NCBI RefSeq assembly: GCF_016027715.1
Contig: NZ_CP065691.1
Span: forward strand, 682,001 to 746,000
DNA: 64,000 bases
Reading direction: 5' to 3'
Source of the DNA: Lactococcus garvieae
GTDB lineage: Bacteria > Bacillota > Bacilli > Lactobacillales > Streptococcaceae
Below are positions 50,602-60,203 of the stretch, piece after piece. The notes below the pieces were generated by a model. The model had not been told where the DNA came from. It was given only the letters and a program-made list of their open reading frames with translations, and made no database searches. A program made the position numbers and the translations under genes. The stretch's first letter is position 1; each line of letters begins with the position of its first letter.

Positions 50602-50647
50602 ATTATCCTCCTTAAATTTTTAGTTCTTTAAATAACTCTATAACTAT

Positions 50648-50665
50648 AGTTTACATATGTAAACT
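50648..50665. promoter_or_regulatory. Cop box operator of copB
   Basis: AGTTTACATATGTAAACT is a perfect 18-bp palindrome containing TACANNTGTA, the binding site of CopY/CopR repressors, 47 bp before the copB start. Confidence 0.88.
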
Positions 50666-50856
50666 AACAAAGTCAAGTAAAACCTTAAACATTTTGTAAA
50701 ATTAGAAACAGCGTTAAACAATGTTTAATCTCTGTTTCCCTACATATTAAATGTATACACTATAATAAAGAAAATAAGGCACTTCGCCTTATTTTTTGAA
50801 TTGATGTGAAAAAACATAACTGGATACAAGTAGGGTAATGCTACTAATAATTTAGC

Positions 50857-51342
50857 CTAATTCAAGAAAGCCACCGCGATAGTAAGATAAGTCGCAAACA
50901 ATATCCATACAAAGTAAGGGAGGAACAAAATTCCTGACAATTGATTTATTTTGAAAAACTTTCTCATACACAGATATACCACGATATCCAAGACAATTAT
51001 TACAAGTACACCCAGCCAAAAATATCCTTTAAAAAAGATAATACTCCAGATAAAATTCAAGAATAATTGACTAACATAGAAATAAAGTGCAGTTTGTGCT
51101 TCTGTCTTCCTTGTTGGCAAATTTTGAAAGACAAGAAAGCCAGCAACTGCAATTAAAGCATATAAAATGGGCCAAACAATGCCAAATAAATAATCTGGCG
51201 GCGCCAATGGTGGAAGACTTAAACTATTATAAATTGATTTAATATCACCAGCCAGTAGACTTGATAAGCCACCGATTGCTTCTACGGCGATAATAAAAAT
51301 AATAATAAGAAAGAGTGGGTTTAATTTTCTTGTTTTCGACAT
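50857..51342 (-). CDS. TspO/MBR family membrane protein
   Basis: 161 residues with five predicted helices, the family size. The signature PPLAPPDYLFGIVWPILYALI near residue 45 matches the TspO tryptophan-rich region, and YFVWILFATYLT near the C-terminus belongs to helix five. TspO proteins bind tetrapyrroles and sterol-like ligands and may take part in stress signalling; no haem pathway gene is near. AGGAGGAAAATT precedes the ATG. Single gene. Confidence 0.92.
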   Translation of the reverse strand: MSKTRKLNPLFLIIIFIIAVEAIGGLSSLLAGDIKSIYNSLSLPPLAPPDYLFGIVWPILYALIAVAGFLVFQNLPTRKTEAQTALYFYVSQLFLNFIWSIIFFKGYFWLGVLVIIVLDIVVYLCMRKFFKINQLSGILFLPYFVWILFATYLTIAVAFLN

Positions 51343-51518
51343 AATTTTCCTCCTAATTTTCTATCTTTAACTTTTTTCTTAGTGTTTATTTAATTTTAAC
51401 ATAAGAATTTTGGGAAAGTTGTATATTCGTTTGAAAATTTGAAGAGGGTTTGATTGGTTGCGTAATGCTATAAAAATTTTACCCCCCTTGACTTTTAAAA
51501 TTAAAGTTTCCTTTTTAA

Positions 51519-51547
51519 TTGAATAGAAAAATAAAAATTGTTATAAT
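51519..51547 (+). promoter_or_regulatory. Chitinase operon promoter
   Basis: TTGAAT (51519-51524) and TATAAT (51542-51547) with a 17-bp spacer, 55 bp upstream of the chitinase start. Confidence 0.85.
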
Positions 51548-51549
51548 AA

Positions 51550-51563
51550 TTATAGCGCTTACA
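51550..51563. promoter_or_regulatory. CcpA cre site of the chitinase operon
   Basis: TTATAGCGCTTACA matches 12 of 14 positions of a typical cre (TGAAAGCGCTTACA) and covers the expected transcription start, a position for glucose repression. Confidence 0.8.
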
Positions 51564-51602
51564 TGAATTGTCCGGACATATTCTTACCTTACAGGAGGAA
51601 CT

Positions 51603-53084
51603 ATGATCAAAAATGGAAACACACGTTACTTAAAGGTTGCAATGACAACATTCGCCTTAGCTACTGTTGTTTTTGCAGGAAAACATGCTTTAGCTGATGC
51701 AGCAGACGAGATGGTGAACCCCTCTGATAAAGTACTCGTTGGATACTGGCACAATTGGAAGTCAACAGGAAAAGATGGTTATAAACTCGGCACCTCCGCT
51801 GATTTTGACCTCTCCCAAACCCAAGATGGATACAATGTTATTAACGTATCTTTCATGAAAACACCCCAAGGTAGTACTCTTCCTACCTTTAAACCCTATA
51901 ATAAAACGGATGCTGAATTCAGAGCGGAAGTTTCAAAACTCAATGCTGAAGGTAAAACAGTATTGATTGCTTTAGGTGGGGCTGATGCACATATTGAGCT
52001 AACAAAAGCTCAAGAGGATGATTTTGTTAATGAAATCATCCGACTTGTCGACACTTATGGTTTTGATGGCTTAGATATTGATTTGGAGCAGGCCGCGATT
52101 GATGCAGCCGATAATAATACGGTTATTCCAGCAGCTCTACGTAAAGTTAAAGATCACTATCGCCAGCAAGGTAAAAACTTTATGATTACGATGGCACCTG
52201 AGTTTCCTTATCTTACAGCTACAGGTAAATATGTGCCATATATCAAAGGGCTAGAGAATGACTATGATTTCATCAATCCTCAATATTACAATCAGGGTGG
52301 AGATGGTTTCTGGGATTCTGACTTAAATATGTGGATTTCCCAATCCAATGAAGAACAAAAAGAAGCATTCTTATATGGCTTAACCAAGCGCCTTGTCACA
52401 GGTGCCGATAATTTTATAAAAATTCCAGCAGACAAGTTTGTCATTGGACTACCTGCAAATGACGATGCCGCAGCTACAGGATATGTAAAAAATCCTAAGG
52501 ATGTCGAAAATGCTTTGCAACGACTAAAAGATTCAGGAAATGAGATTAAAGGATTGATGACCTGGTCAGTCAATTGGGATGCAGGAAAAAGTGCAGCTGG
52601 TGTAAGTTATAACAACTCTTTCGTCAACACTTACGCACCAATGCTCTTTGGTGACACTGAGGGAGGTAATGAGACAAAGCCGACAGTGCCGTTAATCACG
52701 ATAACTGATATTACAGAGACAGGTGCCACAATTCAAGCAAAATCGACTGATACAACTGGAATAGCAAACTACGAGATTAAGGTTGGGGGACAAGCTTATA
52801 CGAGTAAAAATGGATTACAGACAGTTTCAGGTCTAAAAGCAGCTACACCTTATACAGTTGAGGTCGTATCAATCAATAATAACGGCATACGCTCAAATAG
52901 TGCAACCATGAGCTTTACTACTGCCGGTGACATAGTCACTCCTGAAAATACATGGAAGCAGGACAAGGAATACTGGACGGGCGACCGTGTAATCTATAAT
53001 GGAAAAGAATACGAAGCAAAATGGTGGACCAAGGGAGATCAGCCTGATTTGTCAGGACTATATGGACCTTGGAAAGAAATATGA
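51603..53084 (+). CDS. chiA: Secreted GH18 chitinase with FnIII and chitin-binding modules
   Basis: 493 residues. A signal peptide (about 1-31, ending HALADAAD) is followed by a GH18 barrel (about 38-350) with catalytic DGLDIDLEQ (D158, D160, E162). Then come a fibronectin type III linker (about 355-440) and a C-terminal CBM5/12 chitin-binding domain (TWKQDKEYWTGDRVIYNGKEY onward). It cleaves chitin and related GlcNAc polymers outside the cell. AGGAGG ribosome site. It forms a two-gene unit with the LPMO 31 bp downstream under catabolite control. Confidence 0.96.
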   Translation: MIKNGNTRYLKVAMTTFALATVVFAGKHALADAADEMVNPSDKVLVGYWHNWKSTGKDGYKLGTSADFDLSQTQDGYNVINVSFMKTPQGSTLPTFKPYNKTDAEFRAEVSKLNAEGKTVLIALGGADAHIELTKAQEDDFVNEIIRLVDTYGFDGLDIDLEQAAIDAADNNTVIPAALRKVKDHYRQQGKNFMITMAPEFPYLTATGKYVPYIKGLENDYDFINPQYYNQGGDGFWDSDLNMWISQSNEEQKEAFLYGLTKRLVTGADNFIKIPADKFVIGLPANDDAAATGYVKNPKDVENALQRLKDSGNEIKGLMTWSVNWDAGKSAAGVSYNNSFVNTYAPMLFGDTEGGNETKPTVPLITITDITETGATIQAKSTDTTGIANYEIKVGGQAYTSKNGLQTVSGLKAATPYTVEVVSINNNGIRSNSATMSFTTAGDIVTPENTWKQDKEYWTGDRVIYNGKEYEAKWWTKGDQPDLSGLYGPWKEI

Positions 53085-53115
53085 TGTGCTTTAGAAAGCA
53101 GTAAGGAGCAAAATT

Positions 53116-53778
53116 ATGAAGAAAATGTTTATTGGGTTTTTAATCACTCTGGGGATATTGGGTACTTCAATGGCCTTCCATACTAAAACGGTCTTGGCTC
53201 ACGGTTATGTCAAAAGTCCGCCAGCACGAGGCTATCAAGGACAACTGGACTATGAAAAATACGGCTGGGCGACTGCCTACGATCTTTATGGGAGCGTCAT
53301 CACAAATCCTCAATCACTGGAAGCTCCAAAAGGTTTTCCTGAAAGTGGACCTGTCGATGGGCGTATTGCTTCAGCCAATGGCGGCTTAGGACAAATCGCG
53401 GACTTTGTCCTTGATAATCAGACGAGCGACCGTTGGAAAAAAACAACAATAAACACCGGTGTTAATCAATTCACTTGGAAATATACAGCAGCACACAAAA
53501 CAACAAAATGGCACTATTATATGACAAAAACAGGTTGGGATCAAAATGCCCCACTCAAACTCTCTGAGTTAGAACTCATTGGTACTGTCAATCATGATGG
53601 TACTGAGGCTTCTAACAACTTGACTCACTCCATCACTGTGCCAACTAATCGTTCTGGATATCATGTTATCCTTGCTGTCTGGGATGTTGCTGATACACCA
53701 AATGCATTCTATAATGTTATTGATGTCAATGTTCAAAATAGCAATATGCTCTATGGACCATTTGCTGCGGTTGAATAA
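53116..53778 (+). CDS. AA10 lytic polysaccharide monooxygenase (CBP33 type)
   Basis: 220 residues. Signal peptidase cleavage after residue 28 (VLA) exposes H29 (HGYVKSPPARGY), the amino-terminal copper ligand of LPMOs; the second histidine of the copper brace is H127 in YTAAHKTTKW. It oxidatively cuts crystalline chitin and boosts the neighbouring chitinase. No extra binding module is present. AAGGAG precedes the ATG. It matches the chitinase-CBP33 pair known in L. lactis. Confidence 0.96.
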   Translation: MKKMFIGFLITLGILGTSMAFHTKTVLAHGYVKSPPARGYQGQLDYEKYGWATAYDLYGSVITNPQSLEAPKGFPESGPVDGRIASANGGLGQIADFVLDNQTSDRWKKTTINTGVNQFTWKYTAAHKTTKWHYYMTKTGWDQNAPLKLSELELIGTVNHDGTEASNNLTHSITVPTNRSGYHVILAVWDVADTPNAFYNVIDVNVQNSNMLYGPFAAVE

Positions 53779-53784
53779 TAGAAA

Positions 53785-53817
53785 GAAAAAGAACTCTTTA
53801 TGTAAGAGTTCTTTTTT
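53785..53817. terminator. Terminator between the LPMO gene and the hydrolase gene
   Basis: Stem AAGAACTCTT / AAGAGTTCTT with a five-base loop and flanking A and T tracts, working for both convergent genes. Confidence 0.88.
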
Positions 53818-54538
53818 ATTTTTCGGTTTTTTTAAGCCAATTGATGAGTTCTGTAGCGATTTCTTCTTGCTGTTTCTCGTTAGAGATGTCAGCTTGGTTG
53901 TCTCCTTTTTGGGCACCATAACTGCCAAATCCAGCATGATTCCCACCCTCAATTGTCACATTTACCGTTTGTTGAGGTAAATTTTCCTTGGCTTTCTTAT
54001 AGGATGACCAATTAAGCACACCATCTTTTGATCCCACAATTGATAAAACACTCCCTCTGAAATTTTTCAAACTGCCTTTTTCGTCAGGATAACTTGCGAG
54101 GAAAAAAACACCTTGCAAGTTATCCTGATTCTTTGCCGCAAAACGACTGGCCATTACTCCACCTAGAGAGTGTCCACCCACTACATAATCTGAAATATTT
54201 TCATCTCTGATAATACCTTCAGCTTTATTTGGACTCAGCACGGCAAGATTCAGTGGTTCTTTAAGAAGATAAACAGTATATCCTGCTTTTGCTACTTTAC
54301 TGGCCCAAATGCTGTAGCTGGCATTTTCTACGAATGCACCTTGATAGAAGATTAAGCTTGGCTTGTCTGGGTTTCCTTTGAAAAGTAGGACTCCGTCCTT
54401 CTTCTCTGCTTTCTGAGCTACAGTGTTCGCCCGCTCTGTCGGGTGATAGGTGCTTGACTTAATATAGATGAAGGCAGCTGCGAAGAGGATGAGGAGAATA
54501 CTTGCGACCCATAGTGTTATTTTTTGGAGTTTTTTCAT
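53816..54538 (-). CDS. Membrane-anchored alpha/beta hydrolase
   Basis: 240 residues from ATG 54538 (MKKLQKITLW); a longer frame from 54628 adds 30 basic, atypical residues. An N-terminal helix (9-26) anchors or exports it. The alpha/beta-hydrolase core has nucleophile S124 in GGHSLGG, an acid in VGSKDGVLNW and a histidine in EGGNHAGFGSYG. It resembles the YqjL/Abhydrolase_5 type whose substrate is unknown; a dienelactone-hydrolase-like or lipase role is possible. AGGAAAA precedes the start. Confidence 0.85.
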   Translation of the reverse strand: MKKLQKITLWVASILLILFAAAFIYIKSSTYHPTERANTVAQKAEKKDGVLLFKGNPDKPSLIFYQGAFVENASYSIWASKVAKAGYTVYLLKEPLNLAVLSPNKAEGIIRDENISDYVVGGHSLGGVMASRFAAKNQDNLQGVFFLASYPDEKGSLKNFRGSVLSIVGSKDGVLNWSSYKKAKENLPQQTVNVTIEGGNHAGFGSYGAQKGDNQADISNEKQQEEIATELINWLKKTEK

Positions 54539-54996
54539 TGGGATTTTCCTTTTAAATGTTCTTCTTTTTATTCTAATGATTTTTGTGAAAAAATTCAATT
54601 TATTTTTATCCAAACTAAAAGCCCTCAAAGAAAGGGCTTCTAAACATTATTTAAAATTGCATTGAGGAAAAAGATAAATTAAAAAATATATATAGCTCAT
54701 CAAGAGTGGAACTTGTAAGTGGGAAAGCAGATACAAGTGAGGACAAATTACTCATAACTCTTAATATTTCGTTTATTTACTTTGTCATCAATTCCTTTAT
54801 TATTTTATCATTCTTATTGGTATAATGTTTTAATTCTGTTTATAAATATTTGCAGAAAGAATTTTACATGATTAATCTTTTCAGCTCATATTTAGCCATG
54901 AAAATGCTAATCTTATGTTATTATTATTATATGCCAAAATCATTAAATATAGAGTGATTTTATGAGATAGGGTTATCAAGGAGGAGATATTTTATT

Positions 54997-56235
54997 GTGA
55001 AGAAATATCAAAAAATATTAATGTTGAGCGCAGTCTTTTTATCGTCGACGCAAGGAATAATGGTCAGTGCGAGTGAACTAGTATCAGTAAATAAAGAAAA
55101 TAATGATTCTATAGCTTCTAATGTGGAAGAAAGCAGTACTTCTAGTTCCGCAGATAAGTCGGAAATTTCCAGTGAAAGTCAAAGTACTTCAAGCGTATTA
55201 ACAGAAGAAAACTCTTCTAGTACAAATACTGAAAGTTCTACTGAGAAACAAGATACTGCAGATGCCTCAACGGAATCAATAAGTACAACAGACAGTCCTA
55301 AAATAGAAGTTCGAAGTGCCGTAACTTATCAGCAACCCTTAGAAAAAGGCACTCTTCCAAAAATTCCTGTAACTTTAGGAAAATTACCTGCAAAAAATTC
55401 AGGCAATCCTTTTAAGGACATTTCGCAATCTTTATTCAAAAATCATATTAACTGGATTTACAGTAGAGGGATTACGACAGGCTACACGCCAACAACTTAC
55501 AATCCCAATGCCTATGTTACTCGTGGGGAAATGGCAGTCTTTCTTCATCGTTTAGCAGGAGCTCCAAGTTATAAAGCTCCATTTAATGTCTACACAGATG
55601 TTACTCAATATAAAAACCAGATTCTTTGGCTGACAGCTACAACTATTTCAAGTGGAACTGCACCTCATTATAATCCGAATGGTAATGTCACAAGGGGGCA
55701 AATGGCTGCCTTTCTTCACCGAATGGCAAAAGTTTCAGGTAATGCTCCTACTACAGGGAAATACAGTTCTAACTTTGCGGATGTCAAAAATCATATGTTT
55801 GCAAATGACATTGGTTGGTTAAGTTCCAAAGGGATTACTACAGGATATACAGCCACTTCTTTTAAACCAAATGCCAATGTTACACGGGGAGAAATGGCTG
55901 CCTTCCTTTCTCGTTTCTATAATATCACAACAAATAGACAAAATCCTTACCCAGCAGGACAATGTACAGCGTATGTTTGGGATTATTTCAACGGAAATAT
56001 CCCTACATATGTAGGAAATGCCAAAGAATGGGTTAAGTATGCCAACAGCAAGCCTGCAGCTGGCACCATTGCTGTTTTCCCTCCAGGTAATCAAGGAGCT
56101 GGAAGTCTTGGGCATGTCGCAGTAGTCCTTTCTGTTTCCGGCTCTAAGATGAGAGTGAGCGAAGGAAACTATAACGGCGGATGGGGAACTGAACGTGTTT
56201 GTTCAACAACAGGTGTTAAATTTATTCGCCCTTAA
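54997..56235 (+). CDS. Secreted protein with three SLH-like repeats and a CHAP domain
   Basis: 412 residues, GTG start after AAGGAGGAG. Signal peptide (1-26, ending MVSAS), a Ser/Thr/Glu-rich low-complexity linker (about 35-105), then three SLH-like repeats (about 138-187, 199-245, 260-308) each carrying a VTRGEMAVFLHR-type motif and a GITTGY turn. The C-terminal CHAP amidase/peptidase domain has catalytic C323 (GQCTAYVW) and H373 (SLGHVAVV). It is likely a peptidoglycan hydrolase held at the wall by the repeats. SLH modules are unusual in lactococci, where S-layers are not known. Confidence 0.88.
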   Translation: MKKYQKILMLSAVFLSSTQGIMVSASELVSVNKENNDSIASNVEESSTSSSADKSEISSESQSTSSVLTEENSSSTNTESSTEKQDTADASTESISTTDSPKIEVRSAVTYQQPLEKGTLPKIPVTLGKLPAKNSGNPFKDISQSLFKNHINWIYSRGITTGYTPTTYNPNAYVTRGEMAVFLHRLAGAPSYKAPFNVYTDVTQYKNQILWLTATTISSGTAPHYNPNGNVTRGQMAAFLHRMAKVSGNAPTTGKYSSNFADVKNHMFANDIGWLSSKGITTGYTATSFKPNANVTRGEMAAFLSRFYNITTNRQNPYPAGQCTAYVWDYFNGNIPTYVGNAKEWVKYANSKPAAGTIAVFPPGNQGAGSLGHVAVVLSVSGSKMRVSEGNYNGGWGTERVCSTTGVKFIRP

Positions 56236-56243
56236 AAGCAAGA

Positions 56244-56291
56244 AAAATATAAAAAGTGCCTTGGACATATGTCCAGCACTTTTTATATTTT
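56244..56291. terminator. Terminator between the SLH-CHAP gene and the phzF-like gene
   Basis: Long stem AAAATATAAAAAGTGC / GCACTTTTTATATTTT enclosing a second palindrome (TGGACATATGTCCA), placed between convergent genes. Confidence 0.88.
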
Positions 56292-56297
56292 AATACT

Positions 56298-57092
56298 CTA
56301 TAATTGTGTCAACTTCTTCTTTTCTTCAGCAAGCACCGCCTGACCAGTTATTTTGACTGTTTCATCATCGATTTCACACAGGATTAAACCGCCACGGTCT
56401 GAAAGTTGTTTTGCGATGAGTCTTGTTTGGCCTAATTTTTCTCCCCAAAGCGGGGCTAATCGTGTATGTGAAGAACCTGTCACTGGGTCTTCATCTACGC
56501 CACCATTAGGAGCAAAGTACCGGGATACAAAATCCACTTCTGTCCTTTTTGCTGAAATTGTTACCGCATGTGGAGCAAGAGACTTGACGATATCTAGGTG
56601 AGGTTTTGCTTGTTTTACGGCGTTTTCTGAATCCAACACAAGCACGAGATGATCCTTTTCACGGGAAGTGTAGGCTTCTTTAATTATTGTCTCGGGGAAA
56701 GCTTTTTCCATTCTTTCAGTGACAGACATTGGAAAGAGGGATTGTCGTGGGAAATTTAATATGAATTGTTGCTTATATATTGCGACACTCAATTTCCCAG
56801 ATTTAGATGCAAAACTTAAAAAATCAATATCTTTTTCTATCTTCTGCTTGATGACAAAAGCCGCTGCAATCATGCCATGTCCGCACAATAAAATTTCTCT
56901 TTTAGGACTAAACCATTGGATTTCCCACTCATCCTCTTCGTTTTTGTAGATAAAAGAAGTTTCTGGTAAAGCAATCTCGGAAGCTATGTGTTGCAGCTCG
57001 GCTTTTGGGTACCGTTTGGTTAAAATACAGACTGCCGCAGGATTACCTAAAAGGTGAGTGCCAGTAAAAGCGTTGATGATGTCATAGTGCAT
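56298..57092 (-). CDS. PhzF-family isomerase-like protein
   Basis: 264 residues with the two-halved diaminopimelate-epimerase-like fold of the PhzF family. FTGTHLLGNPAAVC and the catalytic glutamate E44 (ALPETSF) are present, then the second-half loop CGHGMIAAAF and GVDEDPVTGSSHTRLAPLW. Despite the name, most members act in unknown small-molecule isomerisation, and no phenazine genes are nearby. AAGGAG precedes the ATG. Single gene. Confidence 0.92.
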   Translation of the reverse strand: MHYDIINAFTGTHLLGNPAAVCILTKRYPKAELQHIASEIALPETSFIYKNEEDEWEIQWFSPKREILLCGHGMIAAAFVIKQKIEKDIDFLSFASKSGKLSVAIYKQQFILNFPRQSLFPMSVTERMEKAFPETIIKEAYTSREKDHLVLVLDSENAVKQAKPHLDIVKSLAPHAVTISAKRTEVDFVSRYFAPNGGVDEDPVTGSSHTRLAPLWGEKLGQTRLIAKQLSDRGGLILCEIDDETVKITGQAVLAEEKKKLTQL

Positions 57093-57254
57093 AAAATTCT
57101 CCTTGTACTTAAAACCTTTTTATCTGTCCTTTCATTATATACTAAGATAATGTAAAGAGCAGTTTTTAGGTGAGTAAGAGCCAGTTAATTTAAGAAGCTT
57201 CAATCTCTATAATGGTTGGCCCTCTATCTTTGGTACAAGTTTATTCTCCTAGAT

Positions 57255-58343
57255 TCATCCTTTAACTTGGAATTGAAAATTTTCCCAGGGCTGTAAATAG
57301 TCCAAAAGGAATATTTCTTCTTCACGTATTCGTGCAACTACGTTTGTTTTACCCGAATTTTTCATATCCTTAAGTGCTATATTCAACTCTCCTTTATATT
57401 GACCATATGCTTCATTTTCAATGATAATATCCCCACGTTTTATATCCCGTGTATTCCCTTTGGGAAAGGCTTCCGCTTTGTATTTCACGCGTGATTGTGT
57501 TGAACGTATCATGAATTCTGAAATATCCCCCCGATAAAAGTGAGGTTCTTCTTCAACAATCACGCGCTCTAGCTCTGTAATAGTTTCTTCAAGCTCAATA
57601 CCGAAAGTCATCATTTGACGATTGAGAGTAGCAAGCTTTTGTATCTCCCTTTCAGAAGCATAAGCATTACCAATAATGATATCGTCAATCAGCCCAGTTG
57701 CGATTAAATGCTGTGCCTGAACTTCAATAGGTAAGTCACGATGCATCTCTAAAGTTGCTAGACCTTCCATCACAGGCCACGGCCCATAAGTTGCATCATG
57801 TGAATTGACAAAGGCGGCCGTATGAATGTAATTTTCCTTATACATTTTTGAGCATCTGACAAAAAAGTCATAAGAATGTCCCGAAAAACGTTTAGGATAG
57901 AAATTGTGGCATCCCACTAGAAGCTCACGATTTGGTACATGACTTAAAATATTTTCCATATACTTTGTCGCATTAGACATATTGATTTCTATTTTGAGGC
58001 CATGAGGATTATAGGTCATCAAAGCTTCTTCTTTCCCAGTGAAGCCCATATCTAAACGAATACCATGAGCACCCATGTCCGCAAAGAAAGATAAATCATC
58101 ATAAGAAATTCCTAAAATATCAAAAATACGCGGTGCAATGTCAACGGTCACTTCAAAATTTTTACTTCTAGCATAACTTATCGTTTCCTTGAAATTCTGT
58201 AATATCTCTTCTTTGTCACCATTAACGGACAATAAACAAGTGAAGATACGGCTAAAACCATACTTATGTGCAAGGTCAATATAAGCCTTGTCTTGCTTCA
58301 GCGTACTGTGTTCTGGGTATATCGAAATTCCTAATCGTCTCAT
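57255..58343 (-). CDS. mupG: 6-phospho-N-acetylmuramidase MupG (DUF871)
   Basis: 362 residues of the DUF871 family: an N-terminal TIM barrel (about 1-240: MRRLGISIYPEHST, DIAPRIFDILGIS, GIRLDMGFTG) and a C-terminal beta domain (about 250-360). Characterised MupG hydrolyses MurNAc-6-phosphate-GlcNAc imported by a PTS during peptidoglycan recycling. It is the third gene of an operon with a PTS IIC and a small membrane protein, 18 bp after the latter. AAGGAG precedes the ATG. Confidence 0.88.
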   Translation of the reverse strand: MRRLGISIYPEHSTLKQDKAYIDLAHKYGFSRIFTCLLSVNGDKEEILQNFKETISYARSKNFEVTVDIAPRIFDILGISYDDLSFFADMGAHGIRLDMGFTGKEEALMTYNPHGLKIEINMSNATKYMENILSHVPNRELLVGCHNFYPKRFSGHSYDFFVRCSKMYKENYIHTAAFVNSHDATYGPWPVMEGLATLEMHRDLPIEVQAQHLIATGLIDDIIIGNAYASEREIQKLATLNRQMMTFGIELEETITELERVIVEEEPHFYRGDISEFMIRSTQSRVKYKAEAFPKGNTRDIKRGDIIIENEAYGQYKGELNIALKDMKNSGKTNVVARIREEEIFLLDYLQPWENFQFQVKG

Positions 58344-58361
58344 ATATTTCTCCTTGTAAAA

Positions 58362-58697
58362 TTATTTTAAGCTGTTCACTTCATGAATAGCTTTTTTATC
58401 ATATCTATGTACAGTTTTCTTGTTATAGATAATCATAGCGCGTTCTATTGCATGGCGTGTCATTTCGAAGAAAACCATGGCAGCAAATATTGCAAAAATA
58501 ATAAAGGGAATTTTCAGTGGTGCAAGAAAATTTGGGAGCAGTAAAATTCCAGTAGCTAGTGTAAGCATGCTCGTAATTCCCCAAAACCACCTGCTCCTCA
58601 AATATTTATTTTTAAATCTTTCCACTTTTATGGAGAATTTACGTGCAATAATAATCACTACCACTGTAGTAACAAAAAATAGGATTGAATATAACAT
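58362..58697 (-). CDS. Small membrane protein of the PTS/MupG operon
   Basis: 111 residues with three hydrophobic segments (about 3-18, 37-55, 63-82) and a basic C-terminus ending YDKKAIHEVNSLK. No family recognised. It lies between the PTS IIC and mupG genes, with 43 bp and 18 bp gaps, so it may assist the transport of muropeptide-derived sugars; that is context only. Confidence 0.7.
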   Translation of the reverse strand: MLYSILFFVTTVVVIIIARKFSIKVERFKNKYLRSRWFWGITSMLTLATGILLLPNFLAPLKIPFIIFAIFAAMVFFEMTRHAIERAMIIYNKKTVHRYDKKAIHEVNSLK

Positions 58698-58740
58698 AAA
58701 TACACTTTCTATCTGTGAACTTTTATTTAACTAAAGAGCC

Positions 58741-60054
58741 TTAAACCTGTGCTCCTTCAGTTTCTGTAGCAGCTTTCTTTTCTTCCTCTAGCATTTGCTT
58801 GTCATACATTTTTACAAATGGATAATAAATAACTCCTGCAATAAAGAGATTGACTAAAACAAGAATAATCGCACGCCAATCATTACCTGTTGCCATGTAA
58901 GCACCGATTGGTGCAGGAAGAGTCCACGGAACATTGGCGACAAAACCATTGACAAGGCCAAGTCTTACTGCAGTATAGGAAACGATTGTCAAGATAATCG
59001 GATTTAATACAAATGGAATAGTGAATACAGGATTCATCATCAAAGGCATACCAAAGATTAATGGTTCATTGATATTAAATAACCCTGGAACAAATGTCAA
59101 TTTTGCCATATCTCTCAAGTATTTGGCACGACAAGTAAAGAGAAGGAAAACAAGAACTAAAGTTACACCTGCACCACCCATTGTGACAAACCATTGATAG
59201 AATTGTTCTGGTGCGACATAAGGAAGTTGTGTCAGGGGTGTTCCGTCAGCCATTGCAGCCATATTTGCATCAAGCATCATGAGCCACATCGGCCGGACGA
59301 TTGAACCGATAATATTCATACCATGCACTCCGGCTGCCCAAAGTAAATGAATGAAAATCATAGGAAGCAAAGCACCAAACATATTATTCCCCATCAAGTC
59401 GGCAATTGGATTGAAAATACTCATGATAAAAGCATTAATATCAAAATTAAGCATTACACGCACTACCCAAAGGGAAATGATAATAAAGGCACCCGGTAAT
59501 AGGGCCCCAAAGGAACGTCCAACTGCCGGGGGGACACCATCAGGCATTTTGATAGTAATATCACGTTTGATAAAGAAACGATAGATTTCAACGGCAAAAA
59601 TCATTGTTAAAATTGCAGAGAACATCCCCGCACCACCTAAGTATTGCATTGGAAGTACCCAACCAATCGCAGCTTCACCTGCTTCAGTCAACACAGTATC
59701 GACATTTAAAGGGATGGTTAAAGTCAAAAATGCCGCTAATGAAAGAACACCGCCTGTCACGCCATCTAAATCATAAGACTTAGCTAAGGAATCACCCATA
59801 GCAAATGAAGCATAGATTGCCATCAAGCCCATGGTGATTCGGAAAGGAATGGTTAAGTTGGCCGTATGTGGCGCTAACCATTCCGCTACAGCTGGTATCG
59901 GGAAATTGGCGAAAACCATAATGAAAGAGCCAATCAGAATTAAAGATAGCGTTGAGATTACCCCATTACGTATTGCAACCATATGTCGCTGCATACCAAT
60001 TTTGGTCATAGGTGGCATCAATCTTGTTTCGATCCACTTGAGAAATTTTTGCAT
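58741..60054 (-). CDS. PTS EIIC permease, lactose/cellobiose family
   Basis: 437 residues with about ten helices in the EIIC fold. Family motifs: MGDSLAKSYDLDGVTGGVLS near residue 88, HGMNIIGS near residue 248, and FNINEPLIFGMPLMMNP, the typical substrate-site loop. There is no attached EIIA or EIIB domain and none is nearby, so it must borrow them. With mupG downstream, a MurNAc-GlcNAc-type or other beta-linked amino-sugar disaccharide is a reasonable substrate. AAAGGAG precedes the ATG. A CcpA site overlaps the promoter. Confidence 0.85.
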   Translation of the reverse strand: MQKFLKWIETRLMPPMTKIGMQRHMVAIRNGVISTLSLILIGSFIMVFANFPIPAVAEWLAPHTANLTIPFRITMGLMAIYASFAMGDSLAKSYDLDGVTGGVLSLAAFLTLTIPLNVDTVLTEAGEAAIGWVLPMQYLGGAGMFSAILTMIFAVEIYRFFIKRDITIKMPDGVPPAVGRSFGALLPGAFIIISLWVVRVMLNFDINAFIMSIFNPIADLMGNNMFGALLPMIFIHLLWAAGVHGMNIIGSIVRPMWLMMLDANMAAMADGTPLTQLPYVAPEQFYQWFVTMGGAGVTLVLVFLLFTCRAKYLRDMAKLTFVPGLFNINEPLIFGMPLMMNPVFTIPFVLNPIILTIVSYTAVRLGLVNGFVANVPWTLPAPIGAYMATGNDWRAIILVLVNLFIAGVIYYPFVKMYDKQMLEEEKKAATETEGAQV

Positions 60055-60203
60055 GTTTACTCCTTTAAGTAAATTTTATTTCATATCAGCTGCACATACA
60101 GCTAATAGTGATAACAGATTTAAATACAATTGAATAACTGTAGGGATATTAAGTGTCTCTCACAGTTGCAATTACAGAATAATATTTCTTTGAATGCCCT
60201 TTC

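Noticed and set aside
53569-53980. Frames on both strands across the LPMO gene 3' end and the terminator
   Set aside because: They cross a bidirectional terminator and overlap two well-supported genes in other frames.
54617-54640. AAGCCCT / AGGGCTT hairpin upstream of the hydrolase gene as a terminator
   Set aside because: No T tract in the forward direction and no gene ends there; it may be a leader hairpin but cannot be supported.
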